Shown here one piece after another: positions 8,665 through 17,926 of a DNA stretch of 64,000 nucleotides. The position numbers and the translations under genes were made by a program. The stretch is taken from the NCBI GenBank assembly GCA_035373905.1, contig DAOSOK010000022.1, positions 1 to 64,000 of the forward strand, given 5' to 3'. The notes under the pieces were generated by a model that saw only the letters and a program-made list of their open reading frames with translations, was not told the origin of the DNA and ran no database searches. The stretch's first letter is position 1. Every line of letters begins with the position of its first letter. This DNA comes from Candidatus Ozemobacteraceae bacterium. Lineage in GTDB: Bacteria; Muiribacteriota; Ozemobacteria; Ozemobacterales; Ozemobacteraceae.

Positions 8665-9327
8665 TTACTCGGGAATCGCGACCACGATGCCGTCTTTCAC
8701 TTCGATGCGGAAGCCGGCCTGGGCCTCGCGCGACCAGCGGCCGGTCTCGTCAGCCTGCTTCACGGCCCATCTGTAGTGGTGGTGCTGCAGCCACTCCTCG
8801 CGGGTCGATTCGCAGAAGGTCTTTGCGATCGTCACGCGCTCCATGACGGTGCGGTTCTCGTTCACGTCATATAGCGTCACGGCGTAGTAGGGGCCGGTGC
8901 CCTTCCAGGTGAGGACGGGGCGGAGGGCCGCCGTATACGGGGCCAGAGCGAGATCCGTCGGCTGGCCGGGAAGGGGCGTGACGGCGGGCTGGGTGCCGGT
9001 TTCGAGGCTGACCTTGAGGATGCCCTTCATGTACTCGCCCACAAGCTTGGGCAGGCGGACCTTGACGTAGTAGTAGGTCGGGGTGAACTGCTCGCGCTCG
9101 ATGACCATGCGGCCGTCCATGGCGAGCGCGCGCTTGACGAAAATCTGGCCCTTCATCGCCAGGTCTTCGGGAAGATCGATGCGGTGTTCCCAGCTCTGCG
9201 CCGGGGCGTTCACGACGAGGTCGTGCGTGAAGGTCTGGCTGATTGTCTCGGCGCCGAGCGGCTGGAGAAGCGTGGCCGCGACCAGAACCGCGGCGAAAAG
9301 AACCACTCTGGATGCATGGCGGATCAT
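8665..9327 (-). CDS. Exported protein of unknown function
   Basis: A 220-residue protein with a clear signal peptide (VVLFAAVLVAATLL core, cleavage probably after LGA near residue 26). The mature part looks all-beta: an N-terminal half with alternating hydrophobic strands (YYYVKVRLP) and a C-terminal half resembling a fibronectin-III-like sandwich (LTWKGTGPYYAVTLYDV, HHYRWAVKQ). I do not recognise the family. The ATG at 9327 has GGGAGGGAA upstream and is preferred over the in-frame ATG at 9387. It is single and convergent with the SprT-like gene. Confidence 0.75.
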   Translation of the reverse strand: MIRHASRVVLFAAVLVAATLLQPLGAETISQTFTHDLVVNAPAQSWEHRIDLPEDLAMKGQIFVKRALAMDGRMVIEREQFTPTYYYVKVRLPKLVGEYMKGILKVSLETGTQPAVTPLPGQPTDLALAPYTAALRPVLTWKGTGPYYAVTLYDVNENRTVMERVTIAKTFCESTREEWLQHHHYRWAVKQADETGRWSREAQAGFRIEVKDGIVVAIPE

Positions 9328-9627
9328 GTTTGTTCCCTCCCGGATAAATCTCTCTCCAATCATCGCTCTTCCTGCCGCTTCCGGCAACGAGCGGAATGCG
9401 CCGCTGAAAGGAGCCGCTCCTGATCACTGCCGCCCGGCGGCGGCTCGCACGGGTGTTACATGAAATATGCAGTCGGTGATTCCTGCCGTGCCCATTTTTC
9501 ATCAGGGGGATGGCTTCTCAGGTTACACTTGCATGGCGGGATGCCCGGTCCTATCATGAACGGGAGCTCCGCATCGCCGGAAGTGGATTGCGCGCCGGGG
9601 CCATCTTACGAAGCCATGGAGCAACAG
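9328..9627. other. 300-bp divergent intergenic region
   Basis: It separates two divergent exported-protein genes. I see no gene, strong hairpin or repeat. A weak TACACT box (9534-9539) may serve the plus-strand gene. Confidence 0.4.
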
Positions 9628-10509
9628 ATGTCTCGCATCACGTCGTTCGTGCTCGCTTTTGCCCTTTCCATCGCCATTCCCTTCACCGCTTTCGCCGACG
9701 GCGATGCTCGGGCCGCGACGCCTGCGGAGCGCGAGTATGCCCTGAAGGTCCAGGGCCTGCTGGACAAAGCCCTGCCGCCGGTTCCGGACGGCTGGACGGC
9801 CGGCGACCGCACGGAAATCAAGCCCCTGACAAGCGTCAGCACCGGGGTTGGAAAGGATCCGATGCGCGTCGAATTCGTCATGGAGGCTCGCGACGAGAAG
9901 AAGATCGAAGAGGCGGCCATCAAGGAAAACAAGATATACGAGGAGGTTGCCCAGACGTATACCGCCGACCAGACCGCGAAGATGATCGAAGAGATGCAGA
10001 AGAAACTCGATGTCCTCTCCAGACAGATGGAGGAGGCGATCGGGAAAAACGATGTGGCGGCCATCCAGCGCATCACCAAAGAGATCGAGGAGGCCCAGGC
10101 CCCCGTCAAGACGATGGGGGACGCCATGAACAAGGAATTGAAGGAAAAGGCCGCCGTGGTCAAGGCTCGTGACGCGCATCTTCAGGCTGCGCTCGCCGTG
10201 AACGCCTACGACGTCGAGTTGTCCGGATATGCCGCGGAAGCACCGGTGGCCGGGCACCAGGCCTACTGGCACGAGAATCCGGCCGACCACGACGGCGATT
10301 TCGAAGGCGAATGGCTCGCGTTCGCCGGCGCCTGGAAAACCGTCGACCAGGACGGCAGACCGGTGATGACGCCCGCCTGGAACCTCGGGCTGCCGCACAC
10401 CACCGCCCAGAACCTCGTGGTGAAAGTACGCGGGGACAAGGCCCGCGGCCGCCGCTTCCTCGATGCCATGAAATGGGACGTCATCGGCGAGATGCTTTCG
10501 GGAAAGTGA
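9628..10509 (+). CDS. Exported coiled-coil protein of unknown function
   Basis: A 293-residue protein with a signal peptide (core FVLAFALSIAIPF, cleavage after AFA near residue 23). Residues 90-190 are rich in E, K, Q and A with heptad-like spacing (KMIEEMQKKLDVLSRQMEEA), predicting a long coiled coil. The C-terminal part is a compact, W-rich segment. No known family is recognised. The start ATG at 9628 has GGAG 6 bases upstream; earlier in-frame ATGs (9460, 9616) would hide the signal peptide. It stands alone. An AT island (10519-10541) and REP copy C follow it. Confidence 0.75.
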   Translation: MSRITSFVLAFALSIAIPFTAFADGDARAATPAEREYALKVQGLLDKALPPVPDGWTAGDRTEIKPLTSVSTGVGKDPMRVEFVMEARDEKKIEEAAIKENKIYEEVAQTYTADQTAKMIEEMQKKLDVLSRQMEEAIGKNDVAAIQRITKEIEEAQAPVKTMGDAMNKELKEKAAVVKARDAHLQAALAVNAYDVELSGYAAEAPVAGHQAYWHENPADHDGDFEGEWLAFAGAWKTVDQDGRPVMTPAWNLGLPHTTAQNLVVKVRGDKARGRRFLDAMKWDVIGEMLSGK

Positions 10510-10579
10510 CCGTGTTATTGTATCGAGACTTATATATAATGTGCCGCCTGCGACCTGGGTGGCGGTGAAAAAGTGAGCC

Positions 10580-10693
10580 ATGTAGGATGATCGCCATCCG
10601 TTCGCCCTGAGCCTGTCGAAGGGCGAAAGGCTTTCGTGTCTCGACGGGCTCGGCACGGACGGGACGCGAAAACGACTCCTGACGTGCAGGAGT
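10580..10693 (+). repeat. REP-like interspersed repeat, copy C
   Basis: Core GCCCTGAGCCTGTCGAAGGGC faces TCGACGGGCTCGGCACG. The right tail (ACGCGAAAACGACTCCTGACG) resembles the tails of copies B and D, so B, C and D form the second subfamily. It lies just upstream of the solute-binding-protein operon. Confidence 0.7.
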
Positions 10694-10754
10694 GGGAAAG
10701 ACGGGCTTCGTCGGGACGGAAGGCGACGAAGCCGGCGAGAGAGAGGATGCGGGC

Positions 10755-12065
10755 ATGTTTGAGGGGGTTCGTTCAAGGGGAGGGCGCGTCTTATTTCCGG
10801 CGTGCGCGGCCGCGTTGCTGGTCTGTCTGGCCTGGATGACGGGATGCACGGATTCGGGGCGGCCGGCGCCGGCGCGAAAGCGCGTCACGTTTCTGCATTA
10901 CTTTTCTGACACGCTGAGCGGGGGCATTGATGACATGGTCAAAGCCTTCAACGCGCAGCAGTCGAGCTACGAGGTCGCCGTGACGCCGCTCGAGATGGAG
11001 GCGTTCAAGACCAGCATCCGCAAGACTCTCGAGACGGGCAGTCCGCCGGACCTGTATTCCTACTGGGCGGGGGCCCGCGTCGTGTCGGTGCTCGACAAGC
11101 TGCAGCCGATCGACGACGTCTGGGCCGCCGGCGGCTTCGACCGGCTGTTTTCCCCGATGATCATCGAGTCGGCCTGCACCTACCAGGGAAAAAAATACCT
11201 GCTGCCGATCACGCAGCATCTGGTCTGCTTTTTCTACAACCGGTCGATCTTCCAAAAGCTGTCCCTGAAGCCGCCGGCGACCTGGGACGAGTTTCTCGCG
11301 GTCTGCGAGACGATCAAGAAGGCTGGCATCGTTCCGATCGCGCTGGGCTCGAAAGCGCCGTGGCCGGCCCAGTTCTGGTTCGACTACCTCCTCCTGCGCA
11401 CGGCCCCGTTCGAGTACCGCCAGCGCCTGACGCGGGGCGAGGCGCATTACACCGATCCCGAAGTGAAGCGCGTCTGCGAACTCTGGAAACAGGTCGTCAC
11501 GGCGGGATACTTCAACGCCGATGCCACGAAGATCATGTGGGACACAGGCGCGAACGAGATGGTCTTCCGGGGAACGGCGGCAATGACCCTGATGGGAACG
11601 TGGATCATCGGCTCCTACTGCGGAGAGACCCATAAATGGAAGGGCGGCGAGGATTTCGATTATTTTATGTTTCCTGCTATAGATAAGGGCGTTCCGCCCG
11701 TCGCTCTGGGCCCCATCGACGGGCTGGTCATTCCCAAGAACGCCCTGAATGCCGAGGGAGCGAAAGAAACCATCCGCCTGCTCGCCGGGGCAGAGAACCA
11801 GGCGATCATGAGCCGCGGGTCGGGCGCTTTCGCCCCGAATCTCACGGTCGCGAGTTCGACCTACTGCGATCTCCAGGAACGGATTCGCAGAGATCTCCAG
11901 AACTGCCGGTTCTGGGCGTTCAACTACGATCTGGCCGTTCCGCCGGCGGTGGCCGATCTCGGCCTCGAGGCATTCAACGAGTTCCTGGAGTTTCCCGAGC
12001 TTCACGAGGAGATATTCCGGAGGCTCGAGCAGGGTGCGGCGGCCCTTGCCGGGAGAAAACGCTGA
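10755..12065 (+). CDS. Extracellular solute-binding lipoprotein, family 1 (probable sensor partner)
   Basis: A 436-residue ABC-type sugar-binding protein (family 1) with a lipoprotein signal ending MTGC, the lipidated cysteine being C31. Typical family features are seen: the early FNAQQ motif, GSPPDLYSYWAG, PATWDEF, a WFDYLL segment and a C-terminal helical lid. The usual binding-protein, permease and ATPase set is missing; the next gene, 3 bases after the stop, is a hybrid histidine kinase, followed by a response regulator. This suggests that the lipoprotein acts as ligand-binding co-receptor for the kinase, as LuxP does for LuxQ and TorT for TorS, rather than in transport. The ligand is probably a saccharide, by family only. 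An AT island (11659-11686) lies within it. Confidence 0.85.
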   Translation: MFEGVRSRGGRVLFPACAAALLVCLAWMTGCTDSGRPAPARKRVTFLHYFSDTLSGGIDDMVKAFNAQQSSYEVAVTPLEMEAFKTSIRKTLETGSPPDLYSYWAGARVVSVLDKLQPIDDVWAAGGFDRLFSPMIIESACTYQGKKYLLPITQHLVCFFYNRSIFQKLSLKPPATWDEFLAVCETIKKAGIVPIALGSKAPWPAQFWFDYLLLRTAPFEYRQRLTRGEAHYTDPEVKRVCELWKQVVTAGYFNADATKIMWDTGANEMVFRGTAAMTLMGTWIIGSYCGETHKWKGGEDFDYFMFPAIDKGVPPVALGPIDGLVIPKNALNAEGAKETIRLLAGAENQAIMSRGSGAFAPNLTVASSTYCDLQERIRRDLQNCRFWAFNYDLAVPPAVADLGLEAFNEFLEFPELHEEIFRRLEQGAAALAGRKR

Positions 12066-12068
12066 GCG

Positions 12069-15026
12069 ATGACCGCCGAATCTGGCCAGACGCTGTTTTC
12101 CCGCTTCCGGACCTTCGTTCGGGGCGGAACCTTCCGGTCCAGGCTGGTGGCGGTGTTCTCCTTCTTTCTCCTGATGATCGTCGTCCAGTTCCTGGTCTTC
12201 CTCGTCTCCCTGCTGTTCACCATTCGCGCCGGCACCATGACCCAGGTGCTGGCGGTGCTCGGAAGAAACTTCGAGGGCATGCACGCGGAAGAACTCGTCT
12301 ACGGCTTTTCGAAGAACCGTGCGAACTCCGCACGAGCCTACGAGCTTATCCGGCAAAGCCGCAGCATCTTCGAGGAACGGCTGGATTTTGCCGCCGAGCT
12401 TCAGCCGTCTTTCAACCTGATGAATCTTCGGAACCTTCTGGAAAGGCATGAGCACACCTTCGACGAATACGTGATCCTTGTCGACCAGTTGGAAGCGTTC
12501 GACAGCGAGGCCCGACGCCTGTCGGGAGACCTTCTGACGATCGCGGACGCAATGCGGGAAGAGGAGGCCGGCCTTTCAGACGAACTCCACGCGATCATCC
12601 GCCTCGTGGCTCTCTCCGCATGGCATGAGCAGGAGTCCGCGGAACGCACGATGAACGAGAATCTGCAGTCGATCATCGCCTTCGGCAAGTCGGTCAGGGA
12701 AACGGCCCTGAAGCCGGCGGACAAGCTCGAGGGATATCGGCTTGCGGCAACGGGCAACCGGTATCTCGATACGTTCCACCGGTATCGCCTCAATCTCGAG
12801 CATCTCAAATCGAAGGAACTGGAGCTTCATCAGAGCTTTTTCGCCTTGAGAGACGCCTGCCTTGCCGCCGAGGAGGTGGTGAAACAGCGCCTGTTGTCGT
12901 TCCAGTGGTGGGCGCTGGTCATCCTCGTCGCATTTTTCGTCCTTTCCGTGGGCACGGCGGCCTTCGCCACGATTTTCTTTTCGGAAAGCCTCAGTCGCCC
13001 TCTGACCCGGCTTCTCGATGCCACGGCGGCGATCAGGGCGGGGGAATACGGCCGGCTGGTCGAGATCGATTCGTCCGACGAGTTCGGAGAGTTGGGCAGG
13101 CAGTTCAACACGATGGCGGACGAGCTGAAGACGTCCCGGGAAAAGATTTTGCTCCACCAGCGCACCCTCGAGCAGAACATCCTCGACAGAACACGCCAGG
13201 TGAGGCTCAGCGAAGCCCTGCTGCGCCAGATCATCGACCTGGTCCCGCATTTCATCTACGCAAAGGATGAAGACGGGCGATATTTCCTGGTGAATCGGGC
13301 GTTCGCCGAGGTCTGCCGCCGCTCGGTAGAAGAGATGATCGGGCTGACCTACGCGGATCTGGGCGGATTTGAAGACGAGATCGAGCGGGTGAACAACGAG
13401 GACAGGGAAGTGATTCGATCGAACAGGCCGATGAGCATCTCGGATTACCGGACGTTCGTACGCGACGGTCCCCGCCGCTTCCTTCAGACGAATAAGATTC
13501 CCTTCCAGTCCGAGGATGGCGGGAAGCGTTCTCTGCTCGGCGTATCGATCGATCTCACCGAGATCACCGAACAGAAAAATCTCGCCGAAGCCCTGAAGGA
13601 CGAGGCGATTCGCGCTCGCCAGGCTGCCGATGCGGCGAACCAGTCCAAGAGCCTGTTCCTGGCGAACATGAGCCACGAGATCCGCACGCCGCTGAACGCG
13701 ATCATCGGGTACTCCCAGCTCCTTTCGAGAAACGCCGGCCTGAACGAAACGCAGATCGCGTATCTGACCACCATCATGAACAGCGGCTCACACCTGCTTT
13801 CCCTCATCGACAACATCCTCGAAATCAGCAGGATCGAGGCCGGCCATCTCGAATACCGGCCCGCGCCCTTCGACCTCAGGCTTCTCCTGGACTCGGTGAA
13901 GACCATGTTCGCCGCGCGAGCTGAGATGCACGGCGTCAGGATGGAGTTCGTGACCGACGCAACTATTCCCCGACTCTTGGTGACCGACGAGGGAAAACTG
14001 CGGCAGATTCTCGTCAACATCGTCGGCAACGCGGTCAAGTTCACGGAGAAAGGCCATATCACGACGACCGCCTCGTATCGGGAAGGGACGCTGCAGATCG
14101 AGGTCGAAGACTCGGGAACCGGCATCGCGCCCGAGGAGCTGGCGCTCGTTTTCGAAAAGTTCGAGCAGACCTCGAGCGGCCGCCGGGTCGGGAGCGGCAC
14201 CGGCCTGGGAATGGCCCTGAGCCTCCGGTTCGCGCGATTCCTGAAGGGGGATATCACCGTGGAAAGCCGCCCCTGCGAGGGAACCACGTTCCGGCTGACG
14301 CTGCCGGTCGATCTTCCGAGGGAAGGGGTGCTCGCGTCCGACGTCGCTCCCGCGAGGCGCGTTCGGGGGATTGCTCCCGGGTCGCGGCGGATGACCGTCC
14401 TGGTGGCGGATGACCTCGAGTCGAACCGGTCGGTCCTGACGACCCTGCTGAACCTGGTGGGGTTCGGCGTCGGCGAAGCCGTCGACGGACGCGACGCCGT
14501 CGAGAAGTTCGAGAAACTCCTTCCCGACGCGGTGCTCATGGATCTGAAAATGCCTGAAATGAGCGGTATCGAGGCTCTCCGGCAGATCCGGGCGAGCGAG
14601 CGGGGGCGACAGGTTCCCGTCCTGATCATCACCGCGCAGGGCGTCGATGAAAACCGCCGGGAGGCACTCCTCGCGGGGGCGACCGGATTCATCTGCAAGC
14701 CCTTTCGCGAAGACGATCTTCTTCGGGAACTCGGTACATGTCTGGGCGTCTCTTACGTCTACGAAGACGCATCTGCCGGAGGACGCCGCGAGAAGGAGTC
14801 TGCCGGGGCATTCGTGGATCTGTCCAGCCTCTCGCACGAATTTATCCGGGAGCTCCGTCGCGCGATTCAACGCGGCGAGCGAAAAGGATGCCTCGAGTTG
14901 CTGAACACCCTGCCGGAACGTGATGCCGCCATTGGCGAGCGCCTTCGGGAGTTGGTCAACGCCTACGAATATGATAGGCTTCTCGAAGTTCTGAAAATCC
15001 CCGGCGAGGATGGCGGCAGCACATGA
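12069..15026 (+). CDS. Hybrid sensor histidine kinase (sensor-HAMP-PAS-HisKA-HATPase-REC)
   Basis: A 985-residue inner-membrane kinase. TM1 is near residues 22-50 and TM2 near 278-302, enclosing about 225 residues of helical periplasmic sensor. Then come HAMP (about 303-355), PAS (about 385-500), HisKA with MSHEIRTPLNA (H536), HATPase_c with NAVKF, DSGTGI and GTGLGM, and a receiver domain with phospho-acceptor D825 (LMDLKMPEM). The last 90 residues are helical, as often follows REC in such hybrids, but I see no HPt histidine motif. It starts 3 bases after the solute-binding protein stop and overlaps the next regulator by ATGA, so the three genes are translationally linked. The periplasmic domain probably reads the ligand state of the lipoprotein. 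Confidence 0.92.
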   Translation: MTAESGQTLFSRFRTFVRGGTFRSRLVAVFSFFLLMIVVQFLVFLVSLLFTIRAGTMTQVLAVLGRNFEGMHAEELVYGFSKNRANSARAYELIRQSRSIFEERLDFAAELQPSFNLMNLRNLLERHEHTFDEYVILVDQLEAFDSEARRLSGDLLTIADAMREEEAGLSDELHAIIRLVALSAWHEQESAERTMNENLQSIIAFGKSVRETALKPADKLEGYRLAATGNRYLDTFHRYRLNLEHLKSKELELHQSFFALRDACLAAEEVVKQRLLSFQWWALVILVAFFVLSVGTAAFATIFFSESLSRPLTRLLDATAAIRAGEYGRLVEIDSSDEFGELGRQFNTMADELKTSREKILLHQRTLEQNILDRTRQVRLSEALLRQIIDLVPHFIYAKDEDGRYFLVNRAFAEVCRRSVEEMIGLTYADLGGFEDEIERVNNEDREVIRSNRPMSISDYRTFVRDGPRRFLQTNKIPFQSEDGGKRSLLGVSIDLTEITEQKNLAEALKDEAIRARQAADAANQSKSLFLANMSHEIRTPLNAIIGYSQLLSRNAGLNETQIAYLTTIMNSGSHLLSLIDNILEISRIEAGHLEYRPAPFDLRLLLDSVKTMFAARAEMHGVRMEFVTDATIPRLLVTDEGKLRQILVNIVGNAVKFTEKGHITTTASYREGTLQIEVEDSGTGIAPEELALVFEKFEQTSSGRRVGSGTGLGMALSLRFARFLKGDITVESRPCEGTTFRLTLPVDLPREGVLASDVAPARRVRGIAPGSRRMTVLVADDLESNRSVLTTLLNLVGFGVGEAVDGRDAVEKFEKLLPDAVLMDLKMPEMSGIEALRQIRASERGRQVPVLIITAQGVDENRREALLAGATGFICKPFREDDLLRELGTCLGVSYVYEDASAGGRREKESAGAFVDLSSLSHEFIRELRRAIQRGERKGCLELLNTLPERDAAIGERLRELVNAYEYDRLLEVLKIPGEDGGST

Positions 15027-15697
15027 CCGAAAACCGGCCCAACCGCGTTCTGATCATCGACGACGTGCCCGTCAACCTGTCCCTCCTGGAAGGCATCCTT
15101 CTCGAGCGCCAGTTCGAGGTCGCATCGTTTCCGCGCGGCCGTCTGGCGCTTGCCGCCATGGAAACGAACCCGCCGGATCTCGTTCTGCTCGACGTCAGCA
15201 TGCCCGAGATGAACGGATACGAGGTCTGCGCCGCCATGCGGCAGAACCCGTTGCTGAAAGACATCCCGGTGCTGTTCCTCAGCGCCGCGAACGAGGAGGC
15301 CGACAAGCTCAGGGGCTTCCAGGCCGGCGGCATGGACTTCATCACCAAGCCCTTCCACGTGGAAGAGGTGCTCGCCCGCGTCAACACCCACATCCAGCTT
15401 GCCCGCTCCAAGCGCGACGTCGCAGAGAAGAACCGCGCTCTCGAGGCGCTGACGGCCGAACTCCGGGCGCAGAACGAGGCGTTGAAGTCGGCTCTCGCCC
15501 AGATCAAGGTGCTGAAGGAATTCCTTCCGATCTGTTCGGGGTGCAAGAAAATCCGCGACGACCACGGCGAATGGCAGGATGTCGACACCTATCTCAGCAC
15601 GCATTCCGACATCACCTTCACCCACGGCCTTTGTCCCGGCTGCTTCAACCGCTATTATCCCGATTATACCTACCCCTCCGGCGCGCGTAAAACCTGA
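15023..15697 (+). CDS. Response regulator with C-terminal CxxC domain
   Basis: A 224-residue protein. Residues 1-125 form a receiver with D57 (LLDVSMPEM) and the K of ITKPF. A coiled-coil linker (about 130-170) leads to a short C-terminal domain with SGCKKIRDD, a W, and CPGC, a pattern common at the ends of sensory proteins and perhaps a zinc knuckle. There is no DNA-binding domain, so output is probably through protein interaction. The ATG overlaps the TGA of the kinase gene (ATGA), showing translational coupling. It is the last gene of the operon. Confidence 0.88.
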   Translation: MTENRPNRVLIIDDVPVNLSLLEGILLERQFEVASFPRGRLALAAMETNPPDLVLLDVSMPEMNGYEVCAAMRQNPLLKDIPVLFLSAANEEADKLRGFQAGGMDFITKPFHVEEVLARVNTHIQLARSKRDVAEKNRALEALTAELRAQNEALKSALAQIKVLKEFLPICSGCKKIRDDHGEWQDVDTYLSTHSDITFTHGLCPGCFNRYYPDYTYPSGARKT

Positions 15698-15730
15698 CCT
15701 GCCCGCGTCGCCGTCGATCCGGAGAACGCA

Positions 15731-15739
15731 TGATACATT
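15731..15739 (+). promoter_or_regulatory. Possible extended -10 promoter
   Basis: TGA followed by TACATT (15734-15739) lies 28 bases before the next start codon. This would give the 654-residue exported protein its own transcript. Confidence 0.35.
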
Positions 15740-15767
15740 CGGACGATGCCGTCCGGGGAGGATCGAG

Positions 15768-17732
15768 ATGAAGCGTCTGCCGGCGGTGTTCGGGTGCCTG
15801 TTCGGTCTGTTTCTTGCCGTATCCGGCGCCATCGGCGCGGCGGAACCGGCCATGGCGGACGGGCCTGCGGCCGCGGAAGTCCTCGGGAGGATCGGGGAAC
15901 TTCGCCGGAACGTCGGGGATGTGACCTGCACCGTTCATGAGGCATTCGTCAGGCCTTCGGGAGAGACCTTCCAGCAGAGGGAGTATCTCCTGCAGGTGAA
16001 GCTTCCCGGGTTGAAGCGAAAAACCGAGAAAGGGACCGGCGATTATGACAGGATCGAGATCGAGAGCGGCTGTGAATCGTGGAGCATGGTTCACCCGAAA
16101 TCGATCAGCCACGTGACATGGGAACATCCGGCAGGCTTCCTTCCCAATCCGGCTGTCGAGCTCGAGGCGGCGCGCTCCGGCCGCAGAGAGAGCGGGGTGA
16201 CCTATACCGGGGTTGAAGAGGCGGCCGGCGAATCCTGCTTCCATTTCGAGAATGCATGGCACGAGTACTGGATCTCGACACGCGACGGCCTGCTCCGGAA
16301 GAAGTTCCAGAAGCCTTCGCCGAAAGATCCGCGGAGTTCGGGGTTCCTGCAGGAGTTCAGGAACGTCGCCGTGAACCGGGATCTGACGGACGACCTGTTC
16401 CGGCCGGAATTGAGGCCCGGCGCACGGATCGATGAAAAGACGTTTCTCCCCGGCGGCAGAACCGTAGAAATATCGCGTGTGATATCTTACGAAGATGCGG
16501 CCGGAGAGCCTCAAAAACGGGCTGCGACAAGGGAAAAGGCGGCCGAGATTCGCGCCGCGTTCGATCGGACGACGGCTTTTTCCTGCGCGTATACCGGCAT
16601 CGAGACGATGCACGGAACCAAAGTCGGCCCCCCTCCCGGCCAGTTCCCGCCCGGCAAGATTCCGGCGTATTCCGAGCGGCCGGACCTCTGGAAAACCCTG
16701 AGGACAGCCACGACGGGAAGCATCGTTTTCCAGAAGCCTCTTCGGCTGAACTGCCGGTTCGATCAGGAGAGCACGGCGGGAGGGGCGGGCAGGAGCGGCC
16801 TGTTCATCACCGACGGAACGACGGTCTGGACGAGGCGCTGTGGTGTCGGCGGCCCCGCCGGGGGCGTCGTCACGCGGGAATCGGTTGCCGGGAAAATGGC
16901 GATGTTCGAGGGGCTTCTCGCGGGCATCGCGAAGGCGAAGCAGATGGAGGAACGACTCGGGGCCGGCGGAACCCCCGGGGCAGGAATGGCGCCGAGGCTG
17001 GCGGCGTCGAGGCTTTTTCCCTCCGAACTGAGAATTCCCGAGCTCTTTTTCGAGCCGTTCAAAGGGATCCCTGAGAACCGTCTCACGTTCGAGCAGGAGG
17101 AAATGCTCGACGGTGAGCCGGTATTGCGGTTCAGCGTCGCGGAATCGCCGGACACCCGTCGAATCTCGATTCTCGTAGGGAAAGCCGACGGGGTGATCCG
17201 GCGGTTCCAGGAATACGACTGGCTTGGTGAAAAGATCGAGTTCGACGCCCGGATGACCGCCGTGAAGGTGAACCCCGTTCTGGCCTCCGGCGCGTTTGTC
17301 TTTTCGGAAGACGCGTCGTCGCGGGTGATGGACATGGATGTCATGCTGGCCTCTTCCGCGATCGAGTTGAAAAAGGCCTTCGACGTTCCGCCGGAAGAGA
17401 CGTTCAAGGCGTATTTCCGTTCGCCCGCTTCATCCGTTACCGAGCTGACGGGGGGCGGGATGGCCCTGATCGGGGTCGATGTCTACATCAGGTTTCGATC
17501 GACCGAAAAGCCGGTGCTCAAAGACGAGGACGCGTTCACCGCATCCGACCCCGGCGATGTCGTCGAGTGGTTCCTCAGGGCTTTCCCCGAAGATGCCGAA
17601 ACAATCAAAGATACGGAGAATCTCAAGTTCATGAAAAAAGTCGAGAGGGCGGCCGGCGGTTCCGGGGAAACCCATCTCCTTTTCAACCGACGGGCGAACC
17701 TTTTCTTTTTCCGGAGCTGGTATGCTCATTGA
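15768..17732 (+). CDS. Large exported protein of unknown function, LolA-like repeats possible
   Basis: A 654-residue protein with a signal peptide (core FGCLFGLFLAVSGAIGA). The mature part appears to contain two similar all-beta units, each opening with a helix and a Cys-containing strand (NVGDVTCTV; AFSCAYTGI) and continuing with long antiparallel strands (REYLLQVKLPGLKRK; KPLRLNCRF). This recalls the LolA/LolB or outer-membrane lipoprotein-sorting fold, but I cannot prove it by eye. The ATG at 15768 has GGGGAGG upstream; the longer frame from 15579 runs inside the regulator gene and is rejected. Confidence 0.65.
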   Translation: MKRLPAVFGCLFGLFLAVSGAIGAAEPAMADGPAAAEVLGRIGELRRNVGDVTCTVHEAFVRPSGETFQQREYLLQVKLPGLKRKTEKGTGDYDRIEIESGCESWSMVHPKSISHVTWEHPAGFLPNPAVELEAARSGRRESGVTYTGVEEAAGESCFHFENAWHEYWISTRDGLLRKKFQKPSPKDPRSSGFLQEFRNVAVNRDLTDDLFRPELRPGARIDEKTFLPGGRTVEISRVISYEDAAGEPQKRAATREKAAEIRAAFDRTTAFSCAYTGIETMHGTKVGPPPGQFPPGKIPAYSERPDLWKTLRTATTGSIVFQKPLRLNCRFDQESTAGGAGRSGLFITDGTTVWTRRCGVGGPAGGVVTRESVAGKMAMFEGLLAGIAKAKQMEERLGAGGTPGAGMAPRLAASRLFPSELRIPELFFEPFKGIPENRLTFEQEEMLDGEPVLRFSVAESPDTRRISILVGKADGVIRRFQEYDWLGEKIEFDARMTAVKVNPVLASGAFVFSEDASSRVMDMDVMLASSAIELKKAFDVPPEETFKAYFRSPASSVTELTGGGMALIGVDVYIRFRSTEKPVLKDEDAFTASDPGDVVEWFLRAFPEDAETIKDTENLKFMKKVERAAGGSGETHLLFNRRANLFFFRSWYAH

Positions 17733-17783
17733 CGTGGCTGGAGATGGACGCGATGACTGTCCATGTTGCGGAGTTCGGCGTGA

Positions 17784-17812
17784 TTGACTTCCGTCGGGGT
17801 TCATACTAGGCT
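17784..17812 (+). promoter_or_regulatory. Putative promoter for the gingipain-like protease gene
   Basis: TTGACT (17784-17789), a 17-bp spacer and TAGGCT (17807-17812) lie 115 bases before the GTG start. Confidence 0.4.
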
Positions 17813-17926
17813 GAAAGAATAGATGAAGTAGGCCCGAGAGAACTCGGGTTGTCACACACCGGTTCGATACGTTTTGTTGCGCGCTCGGTCCCGAGTATGA
17901 CGAATGAAAGGAAAAGAGGACAGATC

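Noticed and set aside
15579..15767. Longer N-terminus for the 654-residue exported protein
   Set aside because: It would overlap the response-regulator gene by 119 bases and bury the signal peptide; the ATG at 15768 has a good ribosome site.
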